Positions 26,574 to 35,141 of a stretch of DNA of 64,000 bases are shown here, piece by piece. Under the pieces are notes generated by a model, which was not told where the DNA came from, did no database searches, and worked only from the letters and a program-made list of their open reading frames with translations. Numbering within the stretch: position 1 is the first letter of the stretch; each line of letters opens with the position of its first letter. The translations under genes were made by a program, and so were the position numbers. Source of the stretch: Candidatus Gastranaerophilales bacterium (GTDB taxonomy: Bacteria; Cyanobacteriota; Vampirovibrionia; Gastranaerophilales; Gastranaerophilaceae); NCBI GenBank assembly GCA_944323135.1, contig CALURI010000010.1, positions 1 to 64,000 of the forward strand. Reading direction: 5' to 3'.

Positions 26574-27236
26574 CTAATCAACTTTCTCAGGATTTAAAAT
26601 AACACAATTTGAATTATTTATCTGAATAAGTTTCACAAATTTCTCCAAATGAGCTTTTATTTCAGGGAAAGTATTGTAATGCATTGGTATAACTGTCTGC
26701 GCTCCGATCCAATCAGCTGCAACAGCAGCGTGTTCGGCATCCATAGTGTAATGTCCGCCAATTGGGAGAAGAGCAATATTAGGTCTGTATAATTCTTTTA
26801 TCGTTTTCATTTCAGTTGTTAATGCTGTATCACCTGCATGATAAATACGCAAATTTTCCACATCAAAAACGATTCCGGCCGGTTCTCCTGCGTATCTGCC
26901 ATCAGGCAACGAACTGGTGTGAAAAGCCGGAACAAAGACAACCCTGCCCCAATCATAACTAATCCAACCGCCAAAATTTACAGCTCTTACCTTGCAGCCC
27001 TGCTCTTTACAATATTGAGCCAATTCAACAATTGCAGTAATTGTTGCATCTTTTTCTTTGGCGATTTCAATAGCTTGCCCCAGATGATCACCATGTGCAT
27101 GAGTTAAAAATATATCTGTAATATTTGCTTTACGCCAATCATATTTAGGGTTAACACTAACAAAAGGGTCAACCAAAACAGAATTATCTTTTAATTTAAT
27201 TTCAAAAGCACTGTGACCAATATATTTCAAATCCAT
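26574..27236 (-). CDS. Metal-dependent hydrolase, UPF0173 (MBL fold)
   Basis: 220-aa metallo-beta-lactamase fold enzyme. It shows YIGHSAFEI at the start, zinc-binding THAHGDHLG, VPAFHTSS, IYHAGDTAL and IPMHYNTFP, the family's regular order. Relatives are annotated as UPF0173 hydrolases with unknown substrate. Preceded by AAGGAG. gshB follows on the same strand, 65 bp downstream. Confidence 0.9.
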   Translation of the reverse strand: MDLKYIGHSAFEIKLKDNSVLVDPFVSVNPKYDWRKANITDIFLTHAHGDHLGQAIEIAKEKDATITAIVELAQYCKEQGCKVRAVNFGGWISYDWGRVVFVPAFHTSSLPDGRYAGEPAGIVFDVENLRIYHAGDTALTTEMKTIKELYRPNIALLPIGGHYTMDAEHAAVAADWIGAQTVIPMHYNTFPEIKAHLEKFVKLIQINNSNCVILNPEKVD

Positions 27237-27293
27237 AATTTTTCTCCTTATATTTCTAAGTTTAATATTTAATCAATATAACAAATTTTATTG

Positions 27294-27299
27294 TAAAAT
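27294..27299 (+). promoter_or_regulatory. -10 box of ribD, leaderless type
   Basis: TAAAAT followed by 6 nt (ACAATT) and the ribD ATG, with no ribosome site. Confidence 0.6.
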
Positions 27300-27305
27300 A
27301 CAATT

Positions 27306-28349
27306 ATGCAATATAACTTATTAATGAAAAAATGCATAGATTTAGCTAAAAACGGAGAAGGTTTAACCTCGCCGAACCCTCTTGTCGGCTGTGTAGTTCT
27401 TGATAAATACAACAATGAAATATCGACAGGCTATCATCATAAATACGGAGATAACCATGCAGAAAGGGATGCCCTTTTAAAATTGCATAACGGAGAAGAA
27501 AAGGGAGGGACTCTAATTGTAAACTTAGAACCTTGCTCTCATTTTGGAAAAACTCCGCCTTGTACAGACTTAATTATAGAAAGAGGGATAAAAAAAGTTG
27601 TAATAGGGATGCAAGATGTAAACCCGATTGTTGCGGGAAACGGAATTAAAAAATTACAAAACGCCGGAATAAAAGTGGTTGAAAATATTCTTGAAGATGA
27701 ATGCAGACAATTGAATGAAATTTTTATAAAAAATATGACAAAAAAAGAAGTATTTGTTGCAATAAAAACAGCGACAACACTTGATGGAAAAATTGCGACA
27801 CAAAGCGGTTCTTCAAAATGGATTACATCTGAAAAAGCAAGAGAAGAAGTAAAAAAAATCAGAAACAGATATGATGCAATTTTAACAACATCATCAACAA
27901 TTCTTGCAGATAACCCGACAATGGCTCATCGAAAAAAAATTATTTTAGACAGAGAACTAAAAACTAATATAGAAGCCCCAATATATAAAAACTCCGAAAT
28001 ATACTTATTCAATTCAACCCTTGATATGTTTGAGGGCGGGGTGAATTTTATTAAAACTCCCGTAAATAATAATAAATTAGACTTAAAATTTATATTAGAA
28101 AAAGCCTTTAATCTCGGGATTAAAAGTATATTAGTAGAAAGCGGCGGACATTTAAATGGAGAAATTTTAAAATACACAGATAAAATATACCATTTTATAG
28201 CCCCTAAAATTACAGGTGATAACGATTCATTATCATGTTTTAATTTTAGAAAAATAAATGATATTAATGATTCATACAATTTTAAAATTACACAAATTCA
28301 AACTTTCACACCGGATATTTTATTAACTTACTATCCTATTTCAAAATAA
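27306..28349 (+). CDS. ribD: Riboflavin biosynthesis deaminase/reductase RibD
   Basis: Bifunctional: deaminates the pyrimidine product of GTP cyclohydrolase II, then reduces the ribosyl side chain. The N-terminal deaminase has zinc ligands HAERDA and EPCSHFGKTPPCTD. The C-terminal reductase half has TTLDGKIATQSGSSKWIT and VESGGHLNGEIL. Length 347 aa. No other rib genes and no FMN riboswitch are seen upstream. The next gene starts 24 bp later with its own -10 box. Confidence 0.96.
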   Translation: MQYNLLMKKCIDLAKNGEGLTSPNPLVGCVVLDKYNNEISTGYHHKYGDNHAERDALLKLHNGEEKGGTLIVNLEPCSHFGKTPPCTDLIIERGIKKVVIGMQDVNPIVAGNGIKKLQNAGIKVVENILEDECRQLNEIFIKNMTKKEVFVAIKTATTLDGKIATQSGSSKWITSEKAREEVKKIRNRYDAILTTSSTILADNPTMAHRKKIILDRELKTNIEAPIYKNSEIYLFNSTLDMFEGGVNFIKTPVNNNKLDLKFILEKAFNLGIKSILVESGGHLNGEILKYTDKIYHFIAPKITGDNDSLSCFNFRKINDINDSYNFKITQIQTFTPDILLTYYPISK

Positions 28350-28360
28350 GAAAAAAGTTG

Positions 28361-28366
28361 TATAAT
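28361..28366 (+). promoter_or_regulatory. -10 box of the Memo-AMMECR1 gene, leaderless type
   Basis: TATAAT followed by 7 nt and the ATG at 28374. No Shine-Dalgarno sequence lies between. Confidence 0.6.
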
Positions 28367-28373
28367 AAAATTT

Positions 28374-29702
28374 ATGAAGAAAAAAACGACAACCGCTGCA
28401 GGCACATTTTATCCTGCTGAAAAAACAGCTTTAGAAAATCTTATAAAAAGTTTTGAAATAAAAGAGCCAAAATACAAAACACGAGCAATAATAGTTCCTC
28501 ATGCCGGTTATATTTATTCAGGAAAGCTCGGTGCAAAAGGAATTCAACAGCTTAAACCTGATGCTAAAAACGTCTTTATTTTTGCGCCATCTCACTATGA
28601 AAGGCTTTATGGCTGCTGTGTATGTGATTACGATGAATTTGAAACACCTTTAGGAAACATAAAAGTAAATAGAGAGCTTACTGAAAAAACAGCAAAACTG
28701 TGTAATTGCAATATAGAAAATAAAGCTTTTGAAAAAGAACATTCAATAGAAGTTCAACTTCCTCTGATTAAATATTTTCTGCCTGATGTAAAAATAGTAC
28801 CTGTATTATACGGATGTGAAAATTTTAAAAATTTATGCGAAACACTTGAACATTTTTGGGAAGATGAAAGTAATGTTTTCATAATTTCGAGTGATTTAAG
28901 CCACTTTTACCCCGAAAAAGAGGCTTCAAAAATCGACAATTACACCGCAAGAATGATTGAAGAAAACAACCTTGCAAACTTTGAACAGGAACAAGCCTGC
29001 GGTGCTGTCGGAATTTGCGGGCTCATTGAATTTGCAAAAAAGAAAAATTTTTCACTTATAAGAACAGGACTTACAAATTCTGCGGCATCTACCGGGGATT
29101 CCTCACGCGTAGTAGGTTACGGAAGCTGGTTTTTATATGAAGGTGAGAAAAATAATTACATAAAAAAATATTATTCAGAATTCTCTAAAAAAGTTTGCAA
29201 AGACAGCATTTTATCAGGCTTACAACTTGGGCAACCGCAAATAAGCAATTATGACTGCGTTTTTGAAGAATACGGCGCCTCATTTGTAACACTTGAGCTT
29301 GACGGAATTTTACGCGGCTGCATCGGTTCAACTATTGCTCATAAACCGCTAATTAAAGATTTGATACACAATGCACATGCAGCAGCATTTTCAGATCCCA
29401 GATTCCCCTCCTTAACTTTAAACGAATACAACAGAATAACAATAGGAATATCGCTTCTTTCTAAACCTGAGAGAATCGAATTTAAGACAGAAAAAGAATT
29501 GCTTGAAAAATTAACTCCGCAATCAGATGGTCTAATTATACGCGACGGGAATTTTCAATCAGTATTTTTACCTGATGTATGGGAACAGCTTCCAGATAAA
29601 CATGAGTTTTTGGGACATCTAAAACTCAAAGCCGGCTTACCAAAAGATTATTTTTCTGAAAGTTTGGAAGCGTTTAAATTTAATACCGTAAAAATTGCTT
29701 AA
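28374..29702 (+). CDS. Memo-AMMECR1 fusion protein (AmmeMemoRadiSam proteins B and A)
   Basis: Two families in one 442-aa chain. Residues ~1-260 are Memo-like (related to extradiol dioxygenases): AGTFYPAE, VPHAGYIYSGKLGAKG, EHSIEVQLPLIKYF, SSDLSHFYPEKEA and STGDSSRVVGYGSW. Residues ~270-442 are AMMECR1-like: ASFVTLELDGILRGCIGS and AAAFSDPRFPSL. These two often sit beside a radical SAM protein in the AmmeMemoRadiSam system, whose function is unknown; no such gene is adjacent here. Its end overlaps the next convergent gene by 4 bp. Confidence 0.93.
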   Translation: MKKKTTTAAGTFYPAEKTALENLIKSFEIKEPKYKTRAIIVPHAGYIYSGKLGAKGIQQLKPDAKNVFIFAPSHYERLYGCCVCDYDEFETPLGNIKVNRELTEKTAKLCNCNIENKAFEKEHSIEVQLPLIKYFLPDVKIVPVLYGCENFKNLCETLEHFWEDESNVFIISSDLSHFYPEKEASKIDNYTARMIEENNLANFEQEQACGAVGICGLIEFAKKKNFSLIRTGLTNSAASTGDSSRVVGYGSWFLYEGEKNNYIKKYYSEFSKKVCKDSILSGLQLGQPQISNYDCVFEEYGASFVTLELDGILRGCIGSTIAHKPLIKDLIHNAHAAAFSDPRFPSLTLNEYNRITIGISLLSKPERIEFKTEKELLEKLTPQSDGLIIRDGNFQSVFLPDVWEQLPDKHEFLGHLKLKAGLPKDYFSESLEAFKFNTVKIA

Positions 29703-30061
29703 CCTACAACATTAAGTTTATTACGATTATACTGAAATTCTAAATTAGCCAGTGCATCTTTTGCAATATATTCACGCCCCGAACAATTTGTTGCAATAAC
29801 ATCAAAAGCATGTTTGTTAAAATCATGCATCTTTTTCTGATTTAAAGATAAAGTTTTTAAATCACTTTTCAACGCATTGTGTCTGTCATACTGACGGTCT
29901 GATAAACTTTTCAAAGAATCTTTCTGTTCGCAGAGCATATCATAAATAACGGTTAACTTATCAGACTGATTTAGAAAAATGAAATCCTCTTCGCCTGATT
30001 CAACTTTTCTGGTTACAGGATGTTTTCCGAAATTAACAGAATTAATATTTTGAATTTTCAT
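29699..30061 (-). CDS. Small VNFG-motif protein, unknown (120 aa)
   Basis: Starts MKIQNINSVNFGKHPVTRK, then a helical, probably coiled-coil stretch (LSDRQYDRHNALKSDLKTL...). AAAGGAG precedes the ATG. The N-terminal VNFG motif recurs in the unrelated protein at 60181-60855, which hints at a lineage-specific N-terminal tag. There is no signal peptide or catalytic motif. It lies 11 bp downstream of dnaX on the same strand, so co-transcription is likely. Confidence 0.75.
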   Translation of the reverse strand: MKIQNINSVNFGKHPVTRKVESGEEDFIFLNQSDKLTVIYDMLCEQKDSLKSLSDRQYDRHNALKSDLKTLSLNQKKMHDFNKHAFDVIATNCSGREYIAKDALANLEFQYNRNKLNVVG

Positions 30062-30072
30062 AATTTACTCCT

Positions 30073-31995
30073 TTAATCTATAACTTTTCCTTCAAAAATT
30101 TCCATAACCATATTCACATTATCAGAATGAAAAGATTCAGCTATTTTGGAAGCACTTGCAGATTCATTATTTTGAACATCATCTTTGAGTTCCTCTACCT
30201 CTTTTTGGGAAACTTCAGGTTCTTTTTCTAAATTCTTCATTACAGGTGACGGTTTAGGCTTTGGTGGCGGCTGCAATTTTTCGACAGGCGAAACGGCAAC
30301 AGGTTTTACCTGAACATCATCTGCATGAGGCAACCTTATTATAACATTTGAATTTTCCTGTGAAAATAAAGCATTAACAGCATCTACTATTGATTGTTTT
30401 TTAGATCCTGATTGAACTTGGTTTAAGAAAATTTCATTTTTCATTGTTAAAATTGTTTCTTCAGGTGCAATCTTAACCGGATTTGCCCATTGCTTTAACA
30501 ATGCACGTGTGGGGGCACTATGAACATTATTTAATAAATTACCCCATAAAGTTGCGATATCACAGCTTTCTGAATGCTTTGACATAGGTACAGGAGAAAA
30601 ATTATCTTCTTTTATATTAGTCCCTTCATCTTTATTTTCAAATTTTTCTATTGACTCAGCAGTAATTTTTCCGGATTGTTCCGCATTTTCTTTTGGAATT
30701 TGCTTATCATTATCTGATTTTGCAGTTCGTTCAATTTTTTGCATTTCAGGTTTTGTAACCGGAGAAGGTGCTGTCTTATATGCCGAAACCTGAATAGGAG
30801 ATGCCGAATAACTTCTCGAATTACCGGAAATATTTGTTGCGCCGCCTTCAAGTCTTGCAATCCTATTTTGAAGTTCTGAAAGAGAAGTATTTTCAGCTAA
30901 ATTTGCAAGATCAATAATTGCAACTTCCAACCATAATCGCGGATTGTTCGTAAGTTTTAATTCTTTTATATAATCAGCACATTTATCTATAAGAAAAACT
31001 ATTTGATGAGTTTCTACATTTTCTGTTTGAAAAGACAACGATTTTATTTGAGTATCATTTGCCTGAGTCAATTCAAAAGCAATTTCTTTTCTGCAATTCT
31101 TAACAATTAAAAGATTCTTAAAATAATCCATTAAATTGGTCAAAATTTGAACCGGCTCATTTCCGGAATTATATATTTTTTCTAAATCTTCAATTGCTTC
31201 CTGCGGCTTTGAATTAACTATTTTATCAGCAAGCGAATTTAATGTATCAAAAGACAAGCGTCCCAATAAATTATTAATATCATCAGTTGTTATGGCATCA
31301 TCACCATCTAAAACGCTTAATTGATCTAACAGTGCAATACTGTCACGCATACCGCCAGCGGAATTTTTAGCAATAGTAAATAAAGCATCATCAGTTATAT
31401 TAATCTTTTCATTATCTGAAATATATCTAAGATGTTTTACGATATCATCTGTTGTAATACGTTTGAAATCGAAACGCTGACAACGGCTTTTTATGGTATC
31501 CAAAACTTTATGCACTTCAGTTGTTGCAAGAATGAATATGACATTTTTCGGAGGTTCTTCTAAAGTTTTCAAAAGAGCGTTAAAAGCAGTAGTTGAAAGC
31601 ATGTGAACTTCGTCAATAATATAAATTTTATATCTGCTGTTAACCGGTGCATACATAACCTTTTCTAAAATATTTTGTGCATCTTCAACTTTTCTGTTAC
31701 TTGCAGCATCGATTTCAATAACATCCATTGGAGTCGAATTTGTTATATCAACACAATTTTCACACACTCCGCAAGGAGTAATAGTAGGTCCTTCTTTACA
31801 ATTTAAGGATTTAGCAAAAATACGTGCCGTGGATGTCTTGCCGGTTCCCCTCGGACCGGTAAACAAATAAGCATGAGAAATTTTATTTAATTCAATTGCG
31901 TTTTTTAATGCTTTTTTAATATGTTCCTGCCCTACAACTTCTTCTAATTTTTGAGGACGATATTTTCTATATAAAGGTATGTATTTTTCATTCAT
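30073..31995 (-). CDS. dnaX: DNA polymerase III subunits gamma/tau
   Basis: Clamp-loader ATPase. Walker A GPRGTGKTSTARIF, zinc site with C-x-x-C-E-N-C (TPCGVCENC), Walker B IIDEVHML, sensor LATTEVHKV, and SRC arginine finger (IKSRCQRFD). After residue ~370 the chain becomes low-complexity and Lys/Glu/Pro-rich, as in tau tails, ending with a short folded C-terminal domain. The ATG has no ribosome site; TATAAT ends 6 nt upstream. The 120-aa VNFG gene follows. Confidence 0.96.
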   Translation of the reverse strand: MNEKYIPLYRKYRPQKLEEVVGQEHIKKALKNAIELNKISHAYLFTGPRGTGKTSTARIFAKSLNCKEGPTITPCGVCENCVDITNSTPMDVIEIDAASNRKVEDAQNILEKVMYAPVNSRYKIYIIDEVHMLSTTAFNALLKTLEEPPKNVIFILATTEVHKVLDTIKSRCQRFDFKRITTDDIVKHLRYISDNEKINITDDALFTIAKNSAGGMRDSIALLDQLSVLDGDDAITTDDINNLLGRLSFDTLNSLADKIVNSKPQEAIEDLEKIYNSGNEPVQILTNLMDYFKNLLIVKNCRKEIAFELTQANDTQIKSLSFQTENVETHQIVFLIDKCADYIKELKLTNNPRLWLEVAIIDLANLAENTSLSELQNRIARLEGGATNISGNSRSYSASPIQVSAYKTAPSPVTKPEMQKIERTAKSDNDKQIPKENAEQSGKITAESIEKFENKDEGTNIKEDNFSPVPMSKHSESCDIATLWGNLLNNVHSAPTRALLKQWANPVKIAPEETILTMKNEIFLNQVQSGSKKQSIVDAVNALFSQENSNVIIRLPHADDVQVKPVAVSPVEKLQPPPKPKPSPVMKNLEKEPEVSQKEVEELKDDVQNNESASASKIAESFHSDNVNMVMEIFEGKVID

Positions 31996-32001
31996 GGTAA
32001 A

Positions 32002-32007
32002 ATTATA
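32002..32007 (-). promoter_or_regulatory. -10 box of dnaX, leaderless type
   Basis: Minus-strand TATAAT, 6 nt (TTTACC), then the dnaX ATG. The divergent LD-carboxypeptidase gene by contrast has AAAGGA before its ATG. Confidence 0.65.
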
Positions 32008-32035
32008 ACAAGATTATACCGAAAAGGAAAACATT

Positions 32036-32842
32036 ATGAAGATAATTAAACCTGCATTACTAAAAAAAGGAGATACAATAGGGATTTTAGCACCTTCAGG
32101 TGCAATGGAAGATGACACAAATCTTATAAGGGCCGTGAGTTTTTTGAAAAATAAAGGATATAAGGTTAAATTATCTGATAATATATATATAAAAAACAAA
32201 TATCTGGCAGGAACAGATGAAGAAAGATTAAGTGCAATACATTATATGTTTGCGGATAAATCAGTTAATGCAATAATCTGCCTTAGGGGCGGATATGGCG
32301 CTATCAGACTTATAAATAAAATTAACTACGAATTAATTAGAGAAAATCCAAAAATATTCTGTGGCTATTCTGATATTACAGCTCTAAATGCAATGTTTTT
32401 AAAACGCTCCGGACTTATGACCTATTCAGGACCGATGATTTTGAGCGATTTCGGGCAAGAAAAAATTTGTGAATATACGATTAACAAATTTTTTGACACA
32501 GTTTGTGAAAACAAATTTGACTACGAAGGAACGTTCTGGGGCGGAAATTTATCAACACTTGTATCTTTATGCGGGCAAGATTTTATTCCAGATTATGAAT
32601 TTACATTATTCTTAGAGGACTTAAATGAACCTCTTTATAAAATTGACAAAATGGTCACTCAGCTATTCAATATCGAAAAAATCCGCAAAAACACCAGAGC
32701 AATTGCAATCGGAGATTTTCTTAACTGTGAAAGTGTTGAATATATTTTTGAAGAACTTAATCTTCCGCTGATAAAGAATTTCCCTGCCTCACACTCAGCC
32801 AAAAAAGCAACAATTCCTTACGGTTTTAACACACTCATATAA
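32036..32842 (+). CDS. LD-carboxypeptidase (peptidase S66), peptidoglycan recycling
   Basis: Cleaves the terminal D-Ala from murein tetrapeptides. GDTIGILAPSGA at the N-terminus, CLRGGYGAIRL, CGYSDITAL carrying the predicted nucleophile Ser, and the C-terminal histidine region FPASHSAKKATIPYG. Length 268 aa is slightly short but complete. There is no signal peptide, so it is cytoplasmic. AAAGGA lies upstream of the ATG. Confidence 0.88.
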   Translation: MKIIKPALLKKGDTIGILAPSGAMEDDTNLIRAVSFLKNKGYKVKLSDNIYIKNKYLAGTDEERLSAIHYMFADKSVNAIICLRGGYGAIRLINKINYELIRENPKIFCGYSDITALNAMFLKRSGLMTYSGPMILSDFGQEKICEYTINKFFDTVCENKFDYEGTFWGGNLSTLVSLCGQDFIPDYEFTLFLEDLNEPLYKIDKMVTQLFNIEKIRKNTRAIAIGDFLNCESVEYIFEELNLPLIKNFPASHSAKKATIPYGFNTLI

Positions 32843-32943
32843 TAAAAATAATTAAATAATTAATTTTATATTAAGTATGTATTCCCTCAAAAGTTTTTGA
32901 GCTAAAATATAATTATGTAGAAGATAAATAAGGATTAAAAAAT

Positions 32944-33792
32944 ATGTGGGATTACTCAGATAAAGTTATAGATCATTACAGAAACCCCAGAAATGTCGGG
33001 AAAATTGATAATGCTGATGCTATAGGGGAAGCCGGTTCTTTAGCCTGCGGAGACTCTTTAAAAATATATTTAAAAATTAATAACGAAATTGTTACAGACG
33101 CGAAATTCCAAACTTTTGGATGCGGTTCAGCAGTAGCAAGTTCCAGTATTTTGACAGAAATGATTATCGGAAAAACAATTGATGAAGTAAAAAAAATTAC
33201 TAATAAAGACATTGCAGATGAACTCGGCGGGCTTCCTCCGGAAAAAATGCACTGCTCTGTTATGGGATATGAAGCATTGGAAGATGCATTAAAAAATTAC
33301 GATGATTACACCGATTTAGATGATATAAGAAATGAAGAAGCCGCAAACAAACAACGCGAAAAAATCGTTTGCACATGCTTTGGAATTACAGAAAATGTAA
33401 TTTGGGACGCTATAAAAATTAACGGACTTAAAACTGTTGAAGAAATCACAAATTATACAAAAGCAGGCGGTGCTTGCGGAAAATGTAAAGGGTTAATCCA
33501 AGATATAATTGACACCTATTACAAAAAAGAAGAGCACGAAAAAGCAGAATCAACGCTTTCACCAGCTCAAAAAATCCTAAAAATAAATAATGTAATAGAA
33601 AACCAAATTTCTAATGAATTGAGAAAAGACGGCGGAGATATAACTTTAGTTGACATTGACGGGAACAAAGTTATGGTAAAACTTCGCGGGAAATGTTCAG
33701 GCTGTAAAAATTCACACTTGACTCTTAAAGCATTTGTTGAAAAGACTCTGAGAGATACAGTTGATGCTAATATTGAAGTTGTAGAGGTATAA
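32944..33792 (+). CDS. nifU: Full-length NifU Fe-S cluster scaffold
   Basis: Three modules in 282 aa. The IscU-like N-domain has cysteines in SLACGD, FGCGSA and MHCSVM. The central [2Fe-2S] BFD-like domain has CTCFG and CGKCKG (from about 138). The C-terminal Nfu domain has GKCSGCKNS. It assembles and hands on Fe-S clusters made with sulfur from NifS, whose gene starts 2 bp after this stop. The three-module form is typical of diazotrophs and of some anaerobes (Helicobacter, for instance) that use it as the main system. No nif genes are nearby, so housekeeping use is likely. Confidence 0.95.
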   Translation: MWDYSDKVIDHYRNPRNVGKIDNADAIGEAGSLACGDSLKIYLKINNEIVTDAKFQTFGCGSAVASSSILTEMIIGKTIDEVKKITNKDIADELGGLPPEKMHCSVMGYEALEDALKNYDDYTDLDDIRNEEAANKQREKIVCTCFGITENVIWDAIKINGLKTVEEITNYTKAGGACGKCKGLIQDIIDTYYKKEEHEKAESTLSPAQKILKINNVIENQISNELRKDGGDITLVDIDGNKVMVKLRGKCSGCKNSHLTLKAFVEKTLRDTVDANIEVVEV

Positions 33793-33794
33793 AA

Positions 33795-34988
33795 ATGAGT
33801 TTAATATATTTAGATAATAATGCAACAACAAAAGTTGATCCTCAAGTATTGGAAGTAATGCTTCCGTATTTTAAAGAAGAATACGCAAACCCTTCAAGTG
33901 TTTATGAATTTGCGAAACGTTCAAACCACGCTGTTAAAGAAGCTCGCGGAGTAATGAAAGACTTTTTTAACGCAAAAGATGAAAAAGAAATAATATTTAC
34001 ATCCTGCGGTTCGGAAAGTGCTAATACAGCAATTCGTGGTGTCTTAAATATGAACAAAAATAAAAGACATATAATTACGACAAAAGTTGAACACCCTTGC
34101 GTTTTAAACCTATACCAAACTTTAGAAAAAGAAGGCTATACCGTTGACTATATCGGAGTAAATTCAAACGGTGAACTTGATTTAGCTCAATTAGAAGAAG
34201 CTATTAATGACGATACCGCACTCGTTTCAGTTATGTATGCAAATAACGAAACAGGTGTAATATTCCCGATTGAAAAAATATCAGAAATTATCAAATCAAA
34301 AAACAAAGAAACAAAATTCTTTGTAGATGCAGTTCAAGTTTCAGGCAAAATTCCAATCGATGTTCAAGCTCTTGGAGTCGACTTAATGGGCATTTCAGGG
34401 CATAAATTTCATGCTCCAAAAGGTATAGGTGCACTTTATGTTAATTCAAAAACATTAATAACACCTTTAATTATCGGCGGGCACCAAGAACGCGGAAAAC
34501 GCGCAGGTACAGAAAACGTACCGTATATTGTAGGTATGGCAAAAGCTGCAGAATTAGCTCAAGACCATTTGAGATATGAAGCAACAGAAGTAAAAAGACT
34601 TCGTGATAAATTAGAAAAAAATATCGTTAAAAATGTATTCAATGCAAGATTAAATACCGGAATTGTAAACAGAGTTCCAAACACTACAAATATTGGATTT
34701 GAATATATTGAAGGTGAATTAATATTACTTCACTTGAGCGATTTAGGTATCTGTGCAAGTTCAGGCAGTGCATGTACATCAGGTTCTCTAGAGCCAAGCC
34801 ACGTATTAAGAGCTATGAATGTACCATTCACGGCAATTCATGGAAGCATAAGATTTTCATTAAGTAAATTCACAACAGAAAAAGAAATTGACTATGTATG
34901 TGAAAAAATGCCAGGTATAATTGAAAAATTAACTAATATTTCACCTTTCCAAGATGAATTAGAAGCTTTAAAAAAGCTAAGACATTAA
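33795..34988 (+). CDS. nifS: Cysteine desulfurase (NifS/IscS)
   Basis: PLP enzyme releasing sulfur from cysteine. YLDNNATTKVDP at the start, HPCVLN (from VEHPCVLN), VDAVQVSGK, PLP-lysine region GISGHKFHAPKG, and the mobile catalytic Cys in SSGSACTSGSLEPSHVL. Length 397 aa. It is in an operon with nifU (2-bp gap, GAGGT before the ATG) and followed by a terminator. Probably also feeds MnmA. Confidence 0.96.
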   Translation: MSLIYLDNNATTKVDPQVLEVMLPYFKEEYANPSSVYEFAKRSNHAVKEARGVMKDFFNAKDEKEIIFTSCGSESANTAIRGVLNMNKNKRHIITTKVEHPCVLNLYQTLEKEGYTVDYIGVNSNGELDLAQLEEAINDDTALVSVMYANNETGVIFPIEKISEIIKSKNKETKFFVDAVQVSGKIPIDVQALGVDLMGISGHKFHAPKGIGALYVNSKTLITPLIIGGHQERGKRAGTENVPYIVGMAKAAELAQDHLRYEATEVKRLRDKLEKNIVKNVFNARLNTGIVNRVPNTTNIGFEYIEGELILLHLSDLGICASSGSACTSGSLEPSHVLRAMNVPFTAIHGSIRFSLSKFTTEKEIDYVCEKMPGIIEKLTNISPFQDELEALKKLRH

Positions 34989-35020
34989 TCTTAAAGCTAA
35001 TACTTTTTACTAATAATTAA

Positions 35021-35050
35021 AAAATCGTAGTGCTAAAGCTCTACGATTTT
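35021..35050 (+). terminator. Terminator after nifU-nifS
   Basis: AAAATCGTAG, a 10-nt loop that can itself pair (GCTAAAGC), CTACGATTTTTT. Confidence 0.88.
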
Positions 35051-35141
35051 TTGTTTATTTATAAACTTTTTCAAATAACAACTCTGTAGAATAGTTTTCC
35101 GCAATGTTCACCTTTATCCTGTCTGTAAGGAGTTTATAGTT

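Noticed and set aside
27250-27306. FMN riboswitch before ribD
   Set aside because: Only about 70 bp separate ribD from the divergent gene, too short for the aptamer, and ribD appears to be leaderless.
32944-34988. Nitrogen-fixation locus
   Set aside because: Only nifU and nifS occur; both are common in non-diazotrophs and no structural nif gene is nearby.
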